Assembly: GCA_963556495.2 (NCBI GenBank)
Contig: OY747709.1
Coordinates: 20,083,400-20,147,399, forward strand
From: Valencia hispanica
Lineage: Eukaryota; Chordata; Actinopteri; Cyprinodontiformes; Valenciidae
Direction of reading: 5' to 3'
DNA length: 64,000 bases
The notes beneath the pieces were generated by a model. That model did not search any database, was not told the origin of the DNA, and was given only the letters and a program-made list of their open reading frames with translations. The translations under genes were made by a program, and so were the position numbers. Position 1 is the stretch's first letter. The number at the start of each line of letters is the position of its first letter. This document shows positions 49,488-62,000 of the stretch, one piece after another.

Positions 49488-49530
49488 GCATAAATATACA
49501 GTAGCATTCACACACATACAGAAGAACACC
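49488..49530 (+). promoter_or_regulatory. Candidate core promoter of the semaphorin gene
   Basis: A TATA-like 'cataaatata' at about 49488-49498 is followed by pyrimidine-rich sequence with a CCACGCCC box (GC-box/KLF type) at about 49555. It lies upstream of the inferred non-coding exon 1. The transcription start is not visible from sequence alone. Confidence 0.25.
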
Positions 49531-50370
49531 ACACCGCATGTCTCTGGCCCTTTCCACGCCCCTCCTCTCACCTCCCACCTTTTTTCTCCTCTCTTCAACC
49601 CCTCCCTCAATCTATCTCTCCCTACCGTTCTCTCCTCTTTTGAATTAAGACCATTCTTTCAGCCTGTTCTCCCTCTGAGCGTTTCTGCTCCACTCAGCTC
49701 CTGTGAACACTCACTGTTTGTGTGTGTGTGTGTGTGTGTTTGAGCTCCCTGCGCGTGTGTGTGTTAAGAAGAGTTTTATGTGTGCGCACAACACAGTTTG
49801 TATGTGTTTTTTTTTTTTTCAAGAAGAACTGAAGTGCAGCCGTTCATCAGTATAGCTGACTGCAGTCAGGGGAATACTCAGATCTCACGGCGTCGCTTTT
49901 CAACTTACTGCTGCTTACAAGACCTTTCTTTTTGAAGACTCACTGGACTTTTATTTTGCACCAAACATGGACTGAACTGCTGCTCTCTTTTTGTCCTACT
50001 TTTATCTTTCACTGGAATATCCAATATTCATTTTTTTCAGAGATTTTTTTCAAGGATTCTTAAATTCAGTTTTAGTTATTCTTCTACTTTCAGGGTTGTC
50101 ATTTTTATTAATTTAGATCATTGTGATTCTGTGCTTCTTTCATACTTTATTGACTTGAGACATATTACACCTGTAATGGAAAGTAAGGGTTCAGCAAGAG
50201 TGTAAAGGTGTGCATGAGCCATACGTTTTTTAATATCTGCAATACAGAAAAGTTTTTAAAAGAATGGAAACCATCAGTGTGACAGGAGTCATAATGGGCT
50301 CTGGTGGATGCTGATCCTGACCTGGAATGTTCTGAGCTTTTGCAAATTTTGCTTGGAACTGGATCGGAAG
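49530..50370 (+). other. Putative non-coding first exon of the semaphorin gene
   Basis: The 3' edge is supported by a good donor, GGAAG|GTGAGC, at 50370/50371. The sequence before it is pyrimidine-rich, contains a (GT)n tract at 49717-49738, and has many stops and short ATG frames, as expected for a 5' untranslated exon. An internal 'ttctactttcag' (about 50082) could be an acceptor, in which case the exon would be shorter (about 50094-50370). The link to the coding exon at 62692 is inference from strand, order and splice sites. Confidence 0.35.
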
Positions 50371-51527
50371 GTGAGCTTTCCTTCACACAATGCTCGCATC
50401 TCTAAAGTGTTTTCAAGTATGACATTAGCTTATTAATAGGGATGTTACCAGAGGCATTTTTAGGATCCTGAATCTTTCAGGGCTTAGCCCAGGCTGGAAA
50501 TGCTTTAATTTACCTCAACGGCACAGTCATTCTTCTGTAATTTAATATTAAAACAGTAGCAGACATGTCGTATGAGTTATGTTCTGCCTAGCCTTTTCCC
50601 CCATGTGAAATAAACAAAAAAATATTACAGTCCTTTTGTATGTTTTGATCTGGATTAAAACACAAAAAACTACCTTAAAAACCTAAAAGAAAGATACTCT
50701 TCCTTTTTGTTTTTACTCAGCTGCTATAGCAGTAGACCTTTTCATTTTTTTGTGTGTAAATGACATTATGCCAAGATGGATAAAATCAACCTGATTCTTG
50801 TAGAAGAAGCAGTTCATGTCTGTTGTTTCTTAAGTGGGATGCAACTTTTGTTCTCCATCTGTCTCTAACCAAAGAGAAACACCTTTTAATGCTTTAAATT
50901 CTAATTCATGAAATTATTGACAGAAAATTCAGATTTTTTCAAAAATAGCTGTTACAACAATAACTGATCTGTTTTGCTTTGGAACTGATTCTTTAGGCTC
51001 TTGCTGTCATGCAACTTCCATTAACAAAAAGTTACATTTTGTATGCATTCTAAAAACATATTGCACGGTTAATGAGCATTTATCACTTTTAGCATTTTTA
51101 AAACTGTTCACAATCTTTTACCATGCATTCAGCATTTTTGTAGAGAATGTGTCAAATACATTTAATAATGTATTTAGTCGATCTATGTGTTTTTTGAGAC
51201 AATTACTGTCAAAAAGATACATGTCTAAACAGCTTGTATCAAAAATGACAAATTTGATGTTCAATGCATGAACAAAGATTTTGAGGGAATGTCTGTTGGC
51301 AACCACATGCATATTAAAGTGTGTGTCTTTTTCATAGGTGAGCCATAGTGCCAGAGGTTCTTTGATGGATACTGATTGTATGAGATACAGAGAAATGGGC
51401 AAGCAAAATTGGTTGTGTTTTATGTACACATAACTTGTAATAATATTCTAGGGCCCAAGTGCAGGATTTTAATAGAAGTGCACTGATACATTTTATCCCA
51501 CATGAAATAAGGGACTCCTCATGGCCC

Positions 51528-51568
51528 TGCATGGACAAGCTGGTAAAGACAATGGATGGATGAATGGA
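51528..51568 (+). repeat. Possible Rex3/RTE LINE 3' tail
   Basis: 'ggacaagctggtaaagacaa' followed by 'tggatggatgaatgg' resembles the 3' terminus of Rex3-type elements, which end in GGAT repeats. Only about 40 bp is present. Confidence 0.35.
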
Positions 51569-54500
51569 ATAAGGGACTATTCACTAAACATCAGGGGCTG
51601 CAGCCTGAATGTCTGGGTCTAATAACACCAATGGCTGAGGGACCTTACATGATACTGGTTCACATGAATGAGCAGATGGGAGATTGAAGAATTATTTATG
51701 GTTAAACTAAAAGTCCAACTTTTTCTCAAAATAGTTGTTTGAAAAACCATTTTTTGAAAATGTGTAATTAGTGTAGAATAAACCAATATGGGTATGATTA
51801 GTTTATGTCTTGAGGTTTTAATACTTTTATACTTCTTGTGTAGCCCTTTTGCCAAAAAGGAATGAATTGATTATCCTTTTTTTATGTTTTCAAATAGAAA
51901 AATTGTTTTAAAAACTACTTTTTAAGGGCCCTGCTCAGTGTGCGTTAATCCAGAATAGATTTTAGTTAAAGTACCTTATTTAAATTTAAAGAAGAGAAGT
52001 GCAGTCTAGAAACTTAACACTGCACAAATCAAAGACCAATGGTTAGCTAGCTGTGGTATTCTCAATGAACTGTGGTTATATCTCAATAATTACTTCCCTT
52101 TACACTTCAAAATAAGAGTCTAAAGCTTAAAAACTCAGGGTGTCAAGCTTAAAGGATACATCTTCACTTCTGTAGCTCATATAAATAGCTTAATTAATCG
52201 CTTCAACATCTGCCAGAGAAAGGCACATCCTGAAAGCAGTAGTCAATTTTACAAGAATTATTGTGATAATTTAATTCCACAACACCCTTAGTTATTAATG
52301 TAAAACGCTGCGACTATAGCTGGCATAAACTGGGCCATCTTAAGAAGACATGACAGCTGTTAAAGCTTTACTCAGCCATCTGTCTTTAGAACCTGAAAGT
52401 GTGAAATAATACTATTCCCAAACCATTGAAAATCAAAGTATGTTTCATGTTTTGCTGATTGCTAGTGGGATTTTTCTTCACAGAACTACAATGAAAGCTG
52501 AGCTTTTGTTTCACTTACAGGAGTGAGTTGTCTTTCCTCTGAGAGCTCTTTGGAGCAGATCCAGTCGGAAGACCAGAGGCAGCTCTGTGAGATCTTGATT
52601 CACAGTTGCTTCTGTTTTTAACAGAGCCAAGCAGTTTTATTTAGTTGCACATTTATTGTCATTTAATTCCCATATTGAACTGTACCACAACTGTGAGGAA
52701 TTTTTAAAAGGCACACATTCATGAAGGGGCTTCAATCAACTGGGTAGAGGTCAGAATGTGACAATTATCCCTTAGCTCGGATCGGTGATTGGTACGTCTA
52801 TACAGAGACATGTAGATTGATACACATGAATATTTTTTATATTATTTTAATAAAAAGCAGCTAATAGTTACAAACATATGTTTGGAGCACAGACTGGTTT
52901 GGAGGCATCAACAGAAATCACTATATCAGGTTACCTCCAGTACCTTTTCCCTCCCTTATTTATATGTCATATTCCTTTAGAAAAAAAAATCTGAATCTGT
53001 CAAAATCAGAATATGCAAGCCAGATCTGAAGAAAACTCTAAGTTGATGTCACCTTTGAATTTCCTGATTGGTACATCTTTTTAAATGTACATAAATTTAT
53101 CAAAAGTAATATAAGTCCAGTCTTCTAAAGTCCATTCAGGCAGACCTAACCAGTGTAAACATCCATCATTATGAGGGACATTTAGCAGAAAGCGACCCCA
53201 AATCCAATCCTAACTCCAAATTGAATCCACTCCAGTTGAAACGTTTCTTTTTCCTATTTTAGCCTCGAATACTTGGAATAATTAATCCAAATCAAACAAA
53301 GATTAGCCACAGGTTTGCAGGCTGGGAAACTTCCCCTTGATGTTGCAGGGCCAGATGGCTCAGTACCAGCAACCAGCAGAGTGCTGTGGTCTTGCAGCAC
53401 AGGGTCTCTTTTTGAGCACTCAGTTCATTCGCCTCTAATCGCCTTACATTTTCTGGTTCCCCTTGTTTCAGCATAAAATCCCATAAAGACGGTTCATAGC
53501 TTTTGTTGTACAAACGCTTTAGTGTGCATTCTGCACTTGGGTGCATTTAAGATTGTCTGTATTTAAGTGAGACTGTGTGAACTGTAATGAACTGCTGCAA
53601 CGAGTCAAAGCTATGCTGTACTGCTACGTTGTGAAGTGGACACAGAGAATTAGTTTAAATTAATTCCTTTAACCTTCTTATGTGATTTGTACATGTGCTG
53701 GTGTAAATCAGTCTAATAGCTTTTTCAACTTACCTTCTACTTTCAGTTGAATTGTCTATCTATATATCTCTAACTACTCATCATGAAACAAACATTTTCC
53801 CACCACTGGTGGTTGTGTGTTTCAGTTTCTGAACGTACAGAGGTTAGATGAGGCGCTCTTCACCTGCCGGTTATTCTGAGTAAAACTAAATGCTCCCTCA
53901 CCTCCAACTCACAGTAGTTGTTTATTTTTATTTTTTTGCATACTTGCTCTATACTTCTGCTCTCGTCTTCGGATTGTTTGTAGAAATCGGCAGCATGTCC
54001 ACGTTCTGCCATGCTTCCCCAACTTCACCTGCTCTTCTGATGCTGAATATCTCTTCGAAATCAAAAAAATCAACAATTGCTCCTAATGGTGCATTTTCAG
54101 CACGTTTTTGTTTAACAGTCCAGGCTGGAATGTTGAACAAGTCACGTCCAACTTTTTACATGCCTGTTGAATTTGTACTACAGTGTGTATGAAGACTTAG
54201 AGGGCAGTCCCAGGACATGTTCTATCACTTTCAGCTATCAGAGTTAAGGTCCGTAAGGTGTGAAGCACTTGCACCTCTCTGACTAATGTACCACAACTTT
54301 CCCTTTAGAGATGTACAGTTTTCCCTACAGACTATTAGAGGGTGATAAAGCACTGTTATTTTTCTTATTGTTTACTTAGAGGAGAAGAATGAAGAGCCAA
54401 AAAGAAGAACAAAGTTATTCATCACCAAAAAAATCAATGCAGGCTTTTGTCCTTGTTGTCACTGAGTGACAAGTTATCCATACGGCCAAAACAACAGCTC

Positions 54501-55507
54501 TCAACAAAGCACATTCCTTAAACACAAGGGTTATTGTTTTTCTTCTTTTGCCTCTGATCAGACTTGTGGTTTGATTTAACTGCTGTGTGTTTGATGGCAC
54601 TGTTGAAAGACAGTGTTACTGTCGTCGTTTGTGTACAGTCAGTGCGGTCACAAAACTCTGGGCTGCACGTGAACGACAGATCAGTTACAGATTAAATTAA
54701 TATTGGTGATGGCTCCCTTAGCAGAAATATGTCATATCATTGTGAGCTCGTTAGTAATTAAATATGTTCTGGTAGGTGGATTTTTGGTGGTGGATTTTTA
54801 ACAGTTAGTCAGATGTAGAGTATTTGCTTTAGCAGACTTGAGTAATTCAAAAATGTAAATGAAAATCGTTTAATTCAGTCTTCAGAACAGCATCATAGAG
54901 AGGTGATATTGCGCTGGTTTGTAAACTGTCTACTTTTAAGAGCGGAGGAAAACAAGTGAAATGAACAAATTGTAATTTCTCTCCAGATACTCAGTGCAGT
55001 TTCGTCTCTTTTTGTTGTCCCTGCAAGATATTTTATGCAAATGTAAGAATGTCTTTGTAGGCTGTACATCTTAAAAACAACCATGATCGTTGTGTTTACT
55101 TCTTTACTTTTTGATCTGAATTGCAATTTTGTTTATCTGACGTGTGTTTGTTGCCAATGTGCATGGAAGTATTACTGTCACTTTCAATACAGACAGCCAG
55201 CAAAATCATCTGGCCTGATCTGGGCTGTGCGCAGGTGTCTACTGAGAGTCCTGGTGGACCCTAGTGATTAGGTACAGATTATGAGATTTATGCCACACTG
55301 GCTTGGTGGTTGAGCAGACAACTAAGATTCACCATTTCATGCAGAACACCAAAGTTTGTTCTACAGTAAGGTTGCATGTCCAAGCCAAGTAAAACTGTTT
55401 AAATATACGGAAGTGGTAACACTACCGTATAACTAAACTTCAAACAAACAAGCATCTGCAACATGTGCCAAACAACAAGATTTTTTTATTTTCTTAAATA
55501 GCCTAGT

Positions 55508-55830
55508 AAAGTACCGGGGTCAGCAACCTTCACAATCAAGAGAGCCTTTTTGGTTTGTATTCCCACTAAATAAAGTTTTTATAGAGGCACATTATCTATG
55601 TTTGCGATTCAATTTCAAATTAACCACAAGCTAATTTGAAATAACATCTTCTTCTAATTGCAGCTTAAAAAAAACATAAAACATTTAAAAGAGAATGTAA
55701 GTATAGACTTGAATAAAAAGTTATGTAAAATACAAAATAAAGAACCATACATCTCCCCCAATGACCACTGGAGATAGGCACCAGCCCCACACCCTGCAAG
55801 GAAAAGCAGGTATAGACAATAGAAAAATAA
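55508..55830. repeat. Fragments of two dispersed repeats
   Basis: 'ggggtcagcaacctt' and 'agagcctttttgg' (55517-55555) match the end of a widespread hAT-like repeat. At 55755-55830 an inverted fragment of the family seen at 10905 and 39385 follows ('aggcaccagccccacaccc', 'aaaagcaggtatagacaat'). Confidence 0.45.
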
Positions 55831-57204
55831 AGAGGCAGATGCATATATTTTGCAGCCCAATGGTTAAAGGAAAGCTTTGTGCCATTTCTTACATTCTGTC
55901 TAGAAATTCTACACAAATGTCAATGTGCCAGAAGGCTTAGAGAGACACATGCAGTTAATAAGCTGCAGGTTGTAGGCACCTGTCATACAAAACTCAGAAG
56001 TTACATAGTATAACGTTTAAACTAACCCCCCCGCCCCAAAGAAGTTTATATTTTATTTACTTGTTTTAATGTAAAAGCATACAAACCTATTTTAATAGAC
56101 CTCAAACTCAAGAACTGGTAAGCAGGCTTAATAGGCTCTCTGTAAAGTAAATTAACAGAAAAAAATCAAACAAACAAAAACAAGTGTGAAATCTGTCGTT
56201 TTGTTTTCACCAAACAAGTAGTCACTCGGTAAAAACTCTGTAGTTCCCATTTTTGCAGCAGTTAATGTCTGCATTGAGATTCTTTCTCTTTGATTTGCTG
56301 TGCTTTCTTACCCTTTCAGTCACTCTTTGAGTTCAACTCTTATCCCTTCTTAAGATTTTCCTTCTTTTCGAGATTGCAGTACATGTGATTATATGCCGAC
56401 ATGGTGCGGAGATGTAAAATCCCATTAAATCAAACCACTTTAACCCCCAGTAACGCGCTTCGTGCTTCCACCCTCCTTCTGACCTCAATGTCTCCTGCCA
56501 ATCAAACTGAGCCAAAAGCCAACAGTTACCTGCTGTTAGGAATTTTGCTCTTTAAAGTGTCGACCCCTCCTTCCACCTCACTCGCTCCTTCTAATTCCTC
56601 CTTCTCTTACACCCATCTCTCCTGCCTTTCATTTCTTAGTGCCAGGGAGGCTTAGACTTGTTGGTGGCTGGCCAGGGAAACTCTTTTCTCTTAGTGGGCA
56701 AAACAATTGTCTCCTTTCTCTCCATCACATACTCTTTTTCTTCTCCATTCCTATACGTTTTCATTCTTTCTGTGGGACTGTATGCATGCAGGCATGCTGC
56801 AGCCTTCAAGTGCCCAAATATCTACGTCTTGTCCTTTCAGAAGTTCCCTCCACTTCCAATCTAACATGCTGTTTTTGTCATTCCCAGCCTTTTCAGTTCT
56901 GCTTTGTGCCTGTAAATCAGATGTCTAACAATTCTGCTTTCATTTATCCTGTATTCATGTGGTCGTACAGTTCACCGTTCACCCTTTTTCACAGCTCTTG
57001 TCATTCAATTGTTGTTTTTTTTTCCCAGCTATCATAGAACAACATCCCTTTACAAGTCATCTGCCCTCCTTTCGTTATTATAACCTGTTTATTGTTGTTG
57101 CTTATACCTTTCTTCTCCCAGTTAAATGTTCATACAAATGCCGTGCTGTGTCTCTTCTTTTTCGTCTTGCTTCCTAATCACCTTTGTCTGTCTTATCATC
57201 ATCA

Positions 57205-58430
57205 TTCATTTCACTGAAACAATATGTCCAAAAATACCCAATTATTGGATTCATTTGATAACTCAGTGCCGGGGTCAAACATAGACCAATCTATTATTGG
57301 GTTCAATTGACACAGCAGTGTTGGGTAATTGACTTGAACCAGCATACTGGGCAAGGTTTTCAACCCAAATGTATGTTAAAGAGAAAAACTCTGCTGCTCA
57401 GGATTTTGCGGCTGATTTCCAATATTTGCTTTTTGAAATCTTTTACTTGCTAAAACTGGTTCAGCCTGATTCTAATATCTTTTTAAGACCTATAATTAAT
57501 AGCACTCAAAAAAGCTGTTCCTACCCTTTCTGACTTGAGCGGTCATTGAATCTTAATATCAATATATTTTAATAAGTAGAGTAGTACAGATGACAGGATT
57601 GGATAAGGATTGCTATTTTTATTTAAACAAATTATTCATCTTATAGCATCTTATATTAGCACAATTATCCCACCTAGCATTGCTAAAACTGCTGTCTACT
57701 TTCGTGTATTCCAGAAAACGTAGCTCTCCAGAAGTCTGCCAATATTTCTAAGTCCTGCATGTTTCATACTAAACAGAGGCCGCCGGCTCAAAAGTGTAAA
57801 ACAGCAACCTTGCTGTAATAAGCTTTAATATGTCACTCTTTCTGGTTCTCTTGCACCAAGAAAGAACCACAGATGTGTTTTATTTGAAAAAGGTTGTTAC
57901 CCTAACATCTCTGTACAATCTATTACTTCATTTTTTATCTTACTCATACTGAAAATGGCTAACTTTGAATTGTCCATCTGCAAAAACAAAAAAAGAAAAA
58001 CGTTTTCACTGTTGTCAGCGTGATCAGGTAGTTCTAACATATGATGCATTTATCCAAAAAAGTTAGTTTCTGAGTTTTTAACCAGCAAGGGGTGATCAAG
58101 GTGAGAATCAATACATTTCTAAATGCATTAGCTAGAATTAGCTTGTGCAAACTACTTAGCAAGTAAAGGCTAATGTTATCCTACATGAACAACGCTGTTC
58201 TTTAGAGTGATCTAAACTGATTAAACCAACCTATTGACATTAATATTATTTTACAGTATCATTCTATCTTTTCACATTACATCTTTTGTTGAAGACGTTC
58301 AGTGAAATCTGATCAGGTTGTTGTTCAAAATGACTAACTGGGAGTCACAATTTTAGACCCACTGTTTGGTTGAAACCACACAACTTCTGTCCCAACAACA
58401 GCAAAAACCCAGTATTTGGATTAATTTGGT
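57205..58430. repeat. Possible dispersed repeat with 'acccaacagtgttgggt'-type motifs at both ends
   Basis: Degenerate copies of a 30-40 bp motif lie at 57230-57370 ('tattattgggttcaattgac', 'cagcagtgttgggtaattg') and again at about 58350-58430 ('cccactgtttggttgaaacc', 'aacccagtatttggattaat'). The spacing suggests the two ends of one 1.2-kb element, but I cannot assign a class. Confidence 0.35.
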
Positions 58431-58578
58431 GTACACCTTTCTGAACATCAGTGTCTCAAAATATTCTTCTTTCTCCCACCCTGTGGAAGTGAAAGGCTAG
58501 AAGTTAAGTTGCTAATATTCATTCATTCATTGTTGCTTGTGGTACTATAGTGTTGCACTCTAACCTTTCTCTGCAAAG

Positions 58579-58761
58579 GCGCGACTCACCCTGGAGGCGG
58601 CCTGCTTTGTCTGCCTGTCTTATTTAGGCTGGTTTTTGACAGGACGGCTTGGCCCCTCGTCTCCCCCCCTTTGAATCTCTGTCTGTCTTTATTTTTAATC
58701 CATTCCCTCTTGGCATCCTGCCGCTCCATGTCTATTGAAGCTGAACTGAATGCAAGTGTCG
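58579..58761 (+). other. Candidate alternative exon in intron 1
   Basis: A GC-richer 183-bp block has an acceptor-like 'taacctttctctgcaaag' before it and a good donor, GTGTCG|GTAAGC, after it. The frame across it is open for long stretches but has no known domain. It could be an alternative 5' exon of the semaphorin gene or chance. Confidence 0.25.
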
Positions 58762-59989
58762 GTAAGCCCGGTGGCTTCTTTTTATTTATTATTAAGATGC
58801 TTTATGGAGCATGCAGGAAGTTTGAGTACTCAGACTCAAGAGTGCGTGTTTGCAGACCTAAGTGGGAATTGGGAGGTGTTTGTTGTTTAAATAAGCACCC
58901 TGATTGCTTGTGTATAAATGGGTGTCTGCAGATTGTTCAGAGAAATAATGCTTTTATACTGATGATACATATAGACATCATCAGACATTGCATCACTCAC
59001 ACACACTGAGCTCTGGGAGACTTGAAGGGACATTGGGACCAGTCGTTTGGTTTATACAAGCCGACAGGAGTGTAAGCATTTTACTGGAACCTCTGTCACT
59101 CCCAGGAACTGTGACGTGAACTGTGCTTGAGTGTGTTCTTCTTTGAGGCAAGGAGCTCCAGCTGACGAGGACGCTGACATCCATCTCCTTGAAAATACTG
59201 CAAGCATCTTTGCAGCTTTATGCAGAACCTTGATCCCACAAACACACAGTCTCTTTTTTTCTGCTTGACAGATTAACACATTATAGCATGTTATCACTTT
59301 AATGTTTTGTTTTACTGCGCACACATACTGGATGTGTGTGCATTAAACCTAAACAAGTCCGGGTCTACAAAAGTGTTATTGTGTGTACTTGAATGTATGT
59401 ATTTGTTCATTCATAATGTGTATGTGTGTTTGTGTGTTTATATACTGCAGAGTAAGAGCGAGTTTATGTCTCCTTTCAGCTCTGCCCTGTTGTGTTGTGG
59501 TCTGGCACCCATGAGCTTATGAGAGCCCTCCTGTCTCAATGCCTCAATGGCTCTATTATTCATAAAACTGAATGCCAACAGTCTTGACTGTGTGTCTGCG
59601 TCCATGTGTGAGTTGTCCATGTGTGAGTTGTCTTTGTCTGTTTTGGGATTCGTATGTGCTTTTAATTCTTCACTACAACATTTAAGGGTGTTTCAACCGA
59701 GATCAAGATATGTGAGGAATGACATGAAGAGCAGCTAGACTTCTTTTCTTGGTCCTTGAATGTCTTTGTTTCTTGATCATCCTTCCTGGTTTCTGTAAAA
59801 GCCTAAAGAAGGAAATTTAGTTTCCTTCCGTTTAGGAAGTGATCTTTGTCTGATAAAAATGTCATGATCTGAAACACTTAAGGGTGAAAAACAAATGAAA
59901 CCAGGAACTTGTAAGAGAGCAAACATTTTTAAACATGATTTTGGTTAAGTGTTGAAGTAAGTGTTGACTGAAATTTTAGATTTAAAAAA

Positions 59990-60605
59990 AGTAAGAGGTG
60001 GGGACAAAATAGCACCATACAGTGTACAAAATGGTTTGTTTTACACGTGTGAAATTTTAGTAGATGGTAACAAATAGCAATGTGGTGGTACAAAACGGCA
60101 ATAGATTTGTACAAAATGGAAGTGTGTGGGTACAAAATAATTTGTTTTATGGGTATGAAATGATTATAAGTGGGGATGAAATAAAAGTGAGAAAGACGTG
60201 TAAGTGTAAAAATGTCTGATGGTAGGAAATGGTACTTACCAAAAAGGCAAGGCAATTAGCACACTTTCAACAACAAGATATTTCAAAGACCAACTCAGAG
60301 AAACAGAAATATGTGCTATAGTAAATACAATATGGTAAAAAGGTCCAAATAAATTGGTTGACACCCAGTACAAAATAACAGGTGTGGGTACCAAATGGTT
60401 TGCTTTACATGTGCTAGCTGGGGAAAAAAGGGTGGTATGTGGGCACAAAATGACTTTGGATACAAAAATGATTTGTAGGTATGAAATTGTAGTACGAGTG
60501 GGTAGAATAATTGTTTGCAGGGTAGTAGAGGGGAAATAAATGGCAATTGATTTGAAATGCCATATGAGGACAAAATTTCAATGCATGAGTAATAAATGGC
60601 AAAGT
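59990..60605 (+). repeat. Degenerate minisatellite ('gggtacaaaatgg' unit)
   Basis: A block in which variants of 'ggtacaaaatggtttgtttta' and 'gggtatgaaatgattg' recur at irregular spacing of about 20-40 bp, from 'gggacaaaatagc' (60001) to 'gaggacaaaatttc' (60567). The copies have diverged strongly. A LINE tail fragment sits in the middle. The long minus-strand frames here come from the repetition. Confidence 0.65.
60246..60345 (-). mobile_element. L2-like LINE 3' tail fragment inside the minisatellite
   Basis: 'aggcaaggcaattagcacac' followed by 'tttcaacaacaagatatttc' matches the 3' end of the LINE at 370-440 in the same orientation, with a short internal deletion. Only about 100 bp is present. 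Confidence 0.55.
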
Positions 60606-60629
60606 AACTAATTGACTCAATTTATAATT

Positions 60630-61592
60630 TACCATAATCTCTGGACTATTGAGTGCACCTGAATATAAGCCGCACGTTTTCATGTTGTAACATGAGATAT
60701 TTACACAAAAAGACAGTACACCTCCTCCGCCAGGAGGAATTTTTTTTGCCTGTCTGTCTGTCTATTTGTCTGTCTGTTGGCAACAATTACCTCCGCCAGG
60801 AGAAATTTTTTTTTTGCTTGTCTGTCTGTCTATTTGTCTGTCTGTTGGCAACAAATCTCTAAAAGTTATGGACGGATTTTGATGAAATTTTCAGGAAATG
60901 TCTGCAATGGGAGTCTCTGCTCTCCACTGGAAGAGAGTGGCGGCAGCACAAACACAGCCATGCGTCTCAGACATTTTATAGAAGAAGTGCCAAATGTTAG
61001 AATTAGATAACAACGTGGGGATGGGGGGAAATGAGTGGCCCAGGCAGATGTCTGAGTGCTTTTCTAGTTTTAATTTAAGACCTGCTTCTTTTTCAAACTG
61101 CCTGAAAATCGGCAGTAGGGCACCAACACAACACGACGGTAACATGCCTGGCTAGAAAATAAAACATACTTTAGTCTCTATCTTCATCTTGCTCTTCCTG
61201 ACTAAAGCCACTGAAGTTGTCTTCTTCAGTGTCTTTATGTCCTCTGAAAGCTTTTGTCGTCTTTTTACGCTGACTTACTTCTTCCCATTGCCTCCTTCAA
61301 CGTCTCACCATCGATTAATTGATGTCAAGCTTGTATGCAGTAGCTATTTCCTTCTTTGACGGCCCCATGATGAGGGTGTGTGCATGAAAACTACCGGTAG
61401 TGTCTTCTTCGGCACATAATCTTTCATCACATGTCTGTCTCAGTTGCGCTTCCTGCCATAGTGCCTCTTGGAAACCTTTAGCCGATAAAAAAGTCGATAA
61501 GAAAAATCTATAAATTAGCTGCATGATTGTAAAGGATGCAGGGTCCAAAGTTTGTGAAAACAGTAGTGGCTTGTAGTCCAACAATTACGGTA
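60630..61592 (-). mobile_element. Tigger/pogo-like transposon copy 2, both ends present
   Basis: Left end 'taccataatctctggactat', right end '...tagtccaacaattacggta', an imperfect inverted repeat with TA at the edges. The minus strand encodes MGPSKKEIATAYKLD at about 61324-61370, then the same helix-turn-helix and acidic tail as copy 1 in broken frames. There is no DDE catalytic domain, so it is non-autonomous and decayed. Confidence 0.65.
60722..60853 (+). repeat. Tandem duplication of about 65 bp
   Basis: Two adjacent copies, each running from 'cctccgccaggag' through a T run and 'ctgtctgtctgtctatttg' to 'ctgttggcaacaa', within Tigger copy 2. Copies differ at few positions. Confidence 0.85.
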
Positions 61593-61927
61593 TTCTTCAA
61601 CTTTTACTCTTGTCTCTTTTTTTTTATTTCTGATAGTTACAAGATTGACATTTAGTTTTAAGCACTGGAAAAAGTCATTTAAGGTTTAAAATGTTTTTTA
61701 ACTCGCATCGCAAAAGATGCTGGTTCACAGAGAAGGTAACAGATGAAGGGCAGTGATATGGGGTAATTGTCAGCAGAGGTGGAAGAGGTAAGAATAAAAA
61801 AAAAGACTGTTGTCTGCCTGTTACTCAATGCCAACTGTGAGGTGTAATATAATGAAGGAGACTGTTTTCAGTGAAAGGCTTTATTGTTCCAACTGACCAG
61901 CAGCAGAGTCCAAAGTACTGGAAGAAA

Positions 61928-62000
61928 GGTGTGTGTGTGTCTGTGTGTCTGTGCGTGTGTGTGTAGGTGAGTGTGCATCGGTGCGCATGTGTGTGTCTAG
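61928..62000 (+). repeat. GT-rich microsatellite
   Basis: Interrupted (GT)n tract with 'gtgtgtgtgtctgtgtgtct' and similar runs. Confidence 0.8.

Noticed and set aside
56639..57037. 132-codon + frame and three overlapping frames
   Set aside because: All three frames are long in this CT-rich block (56440-57180), which indicates low stop density and not coding.
59929..60683. Four overlapping minus-strand frames of 70-108 codons with similar peptides
   Set aside because: They are translations of the degenerate minisatellite, so the similarity between them reflects the DNA repeat.
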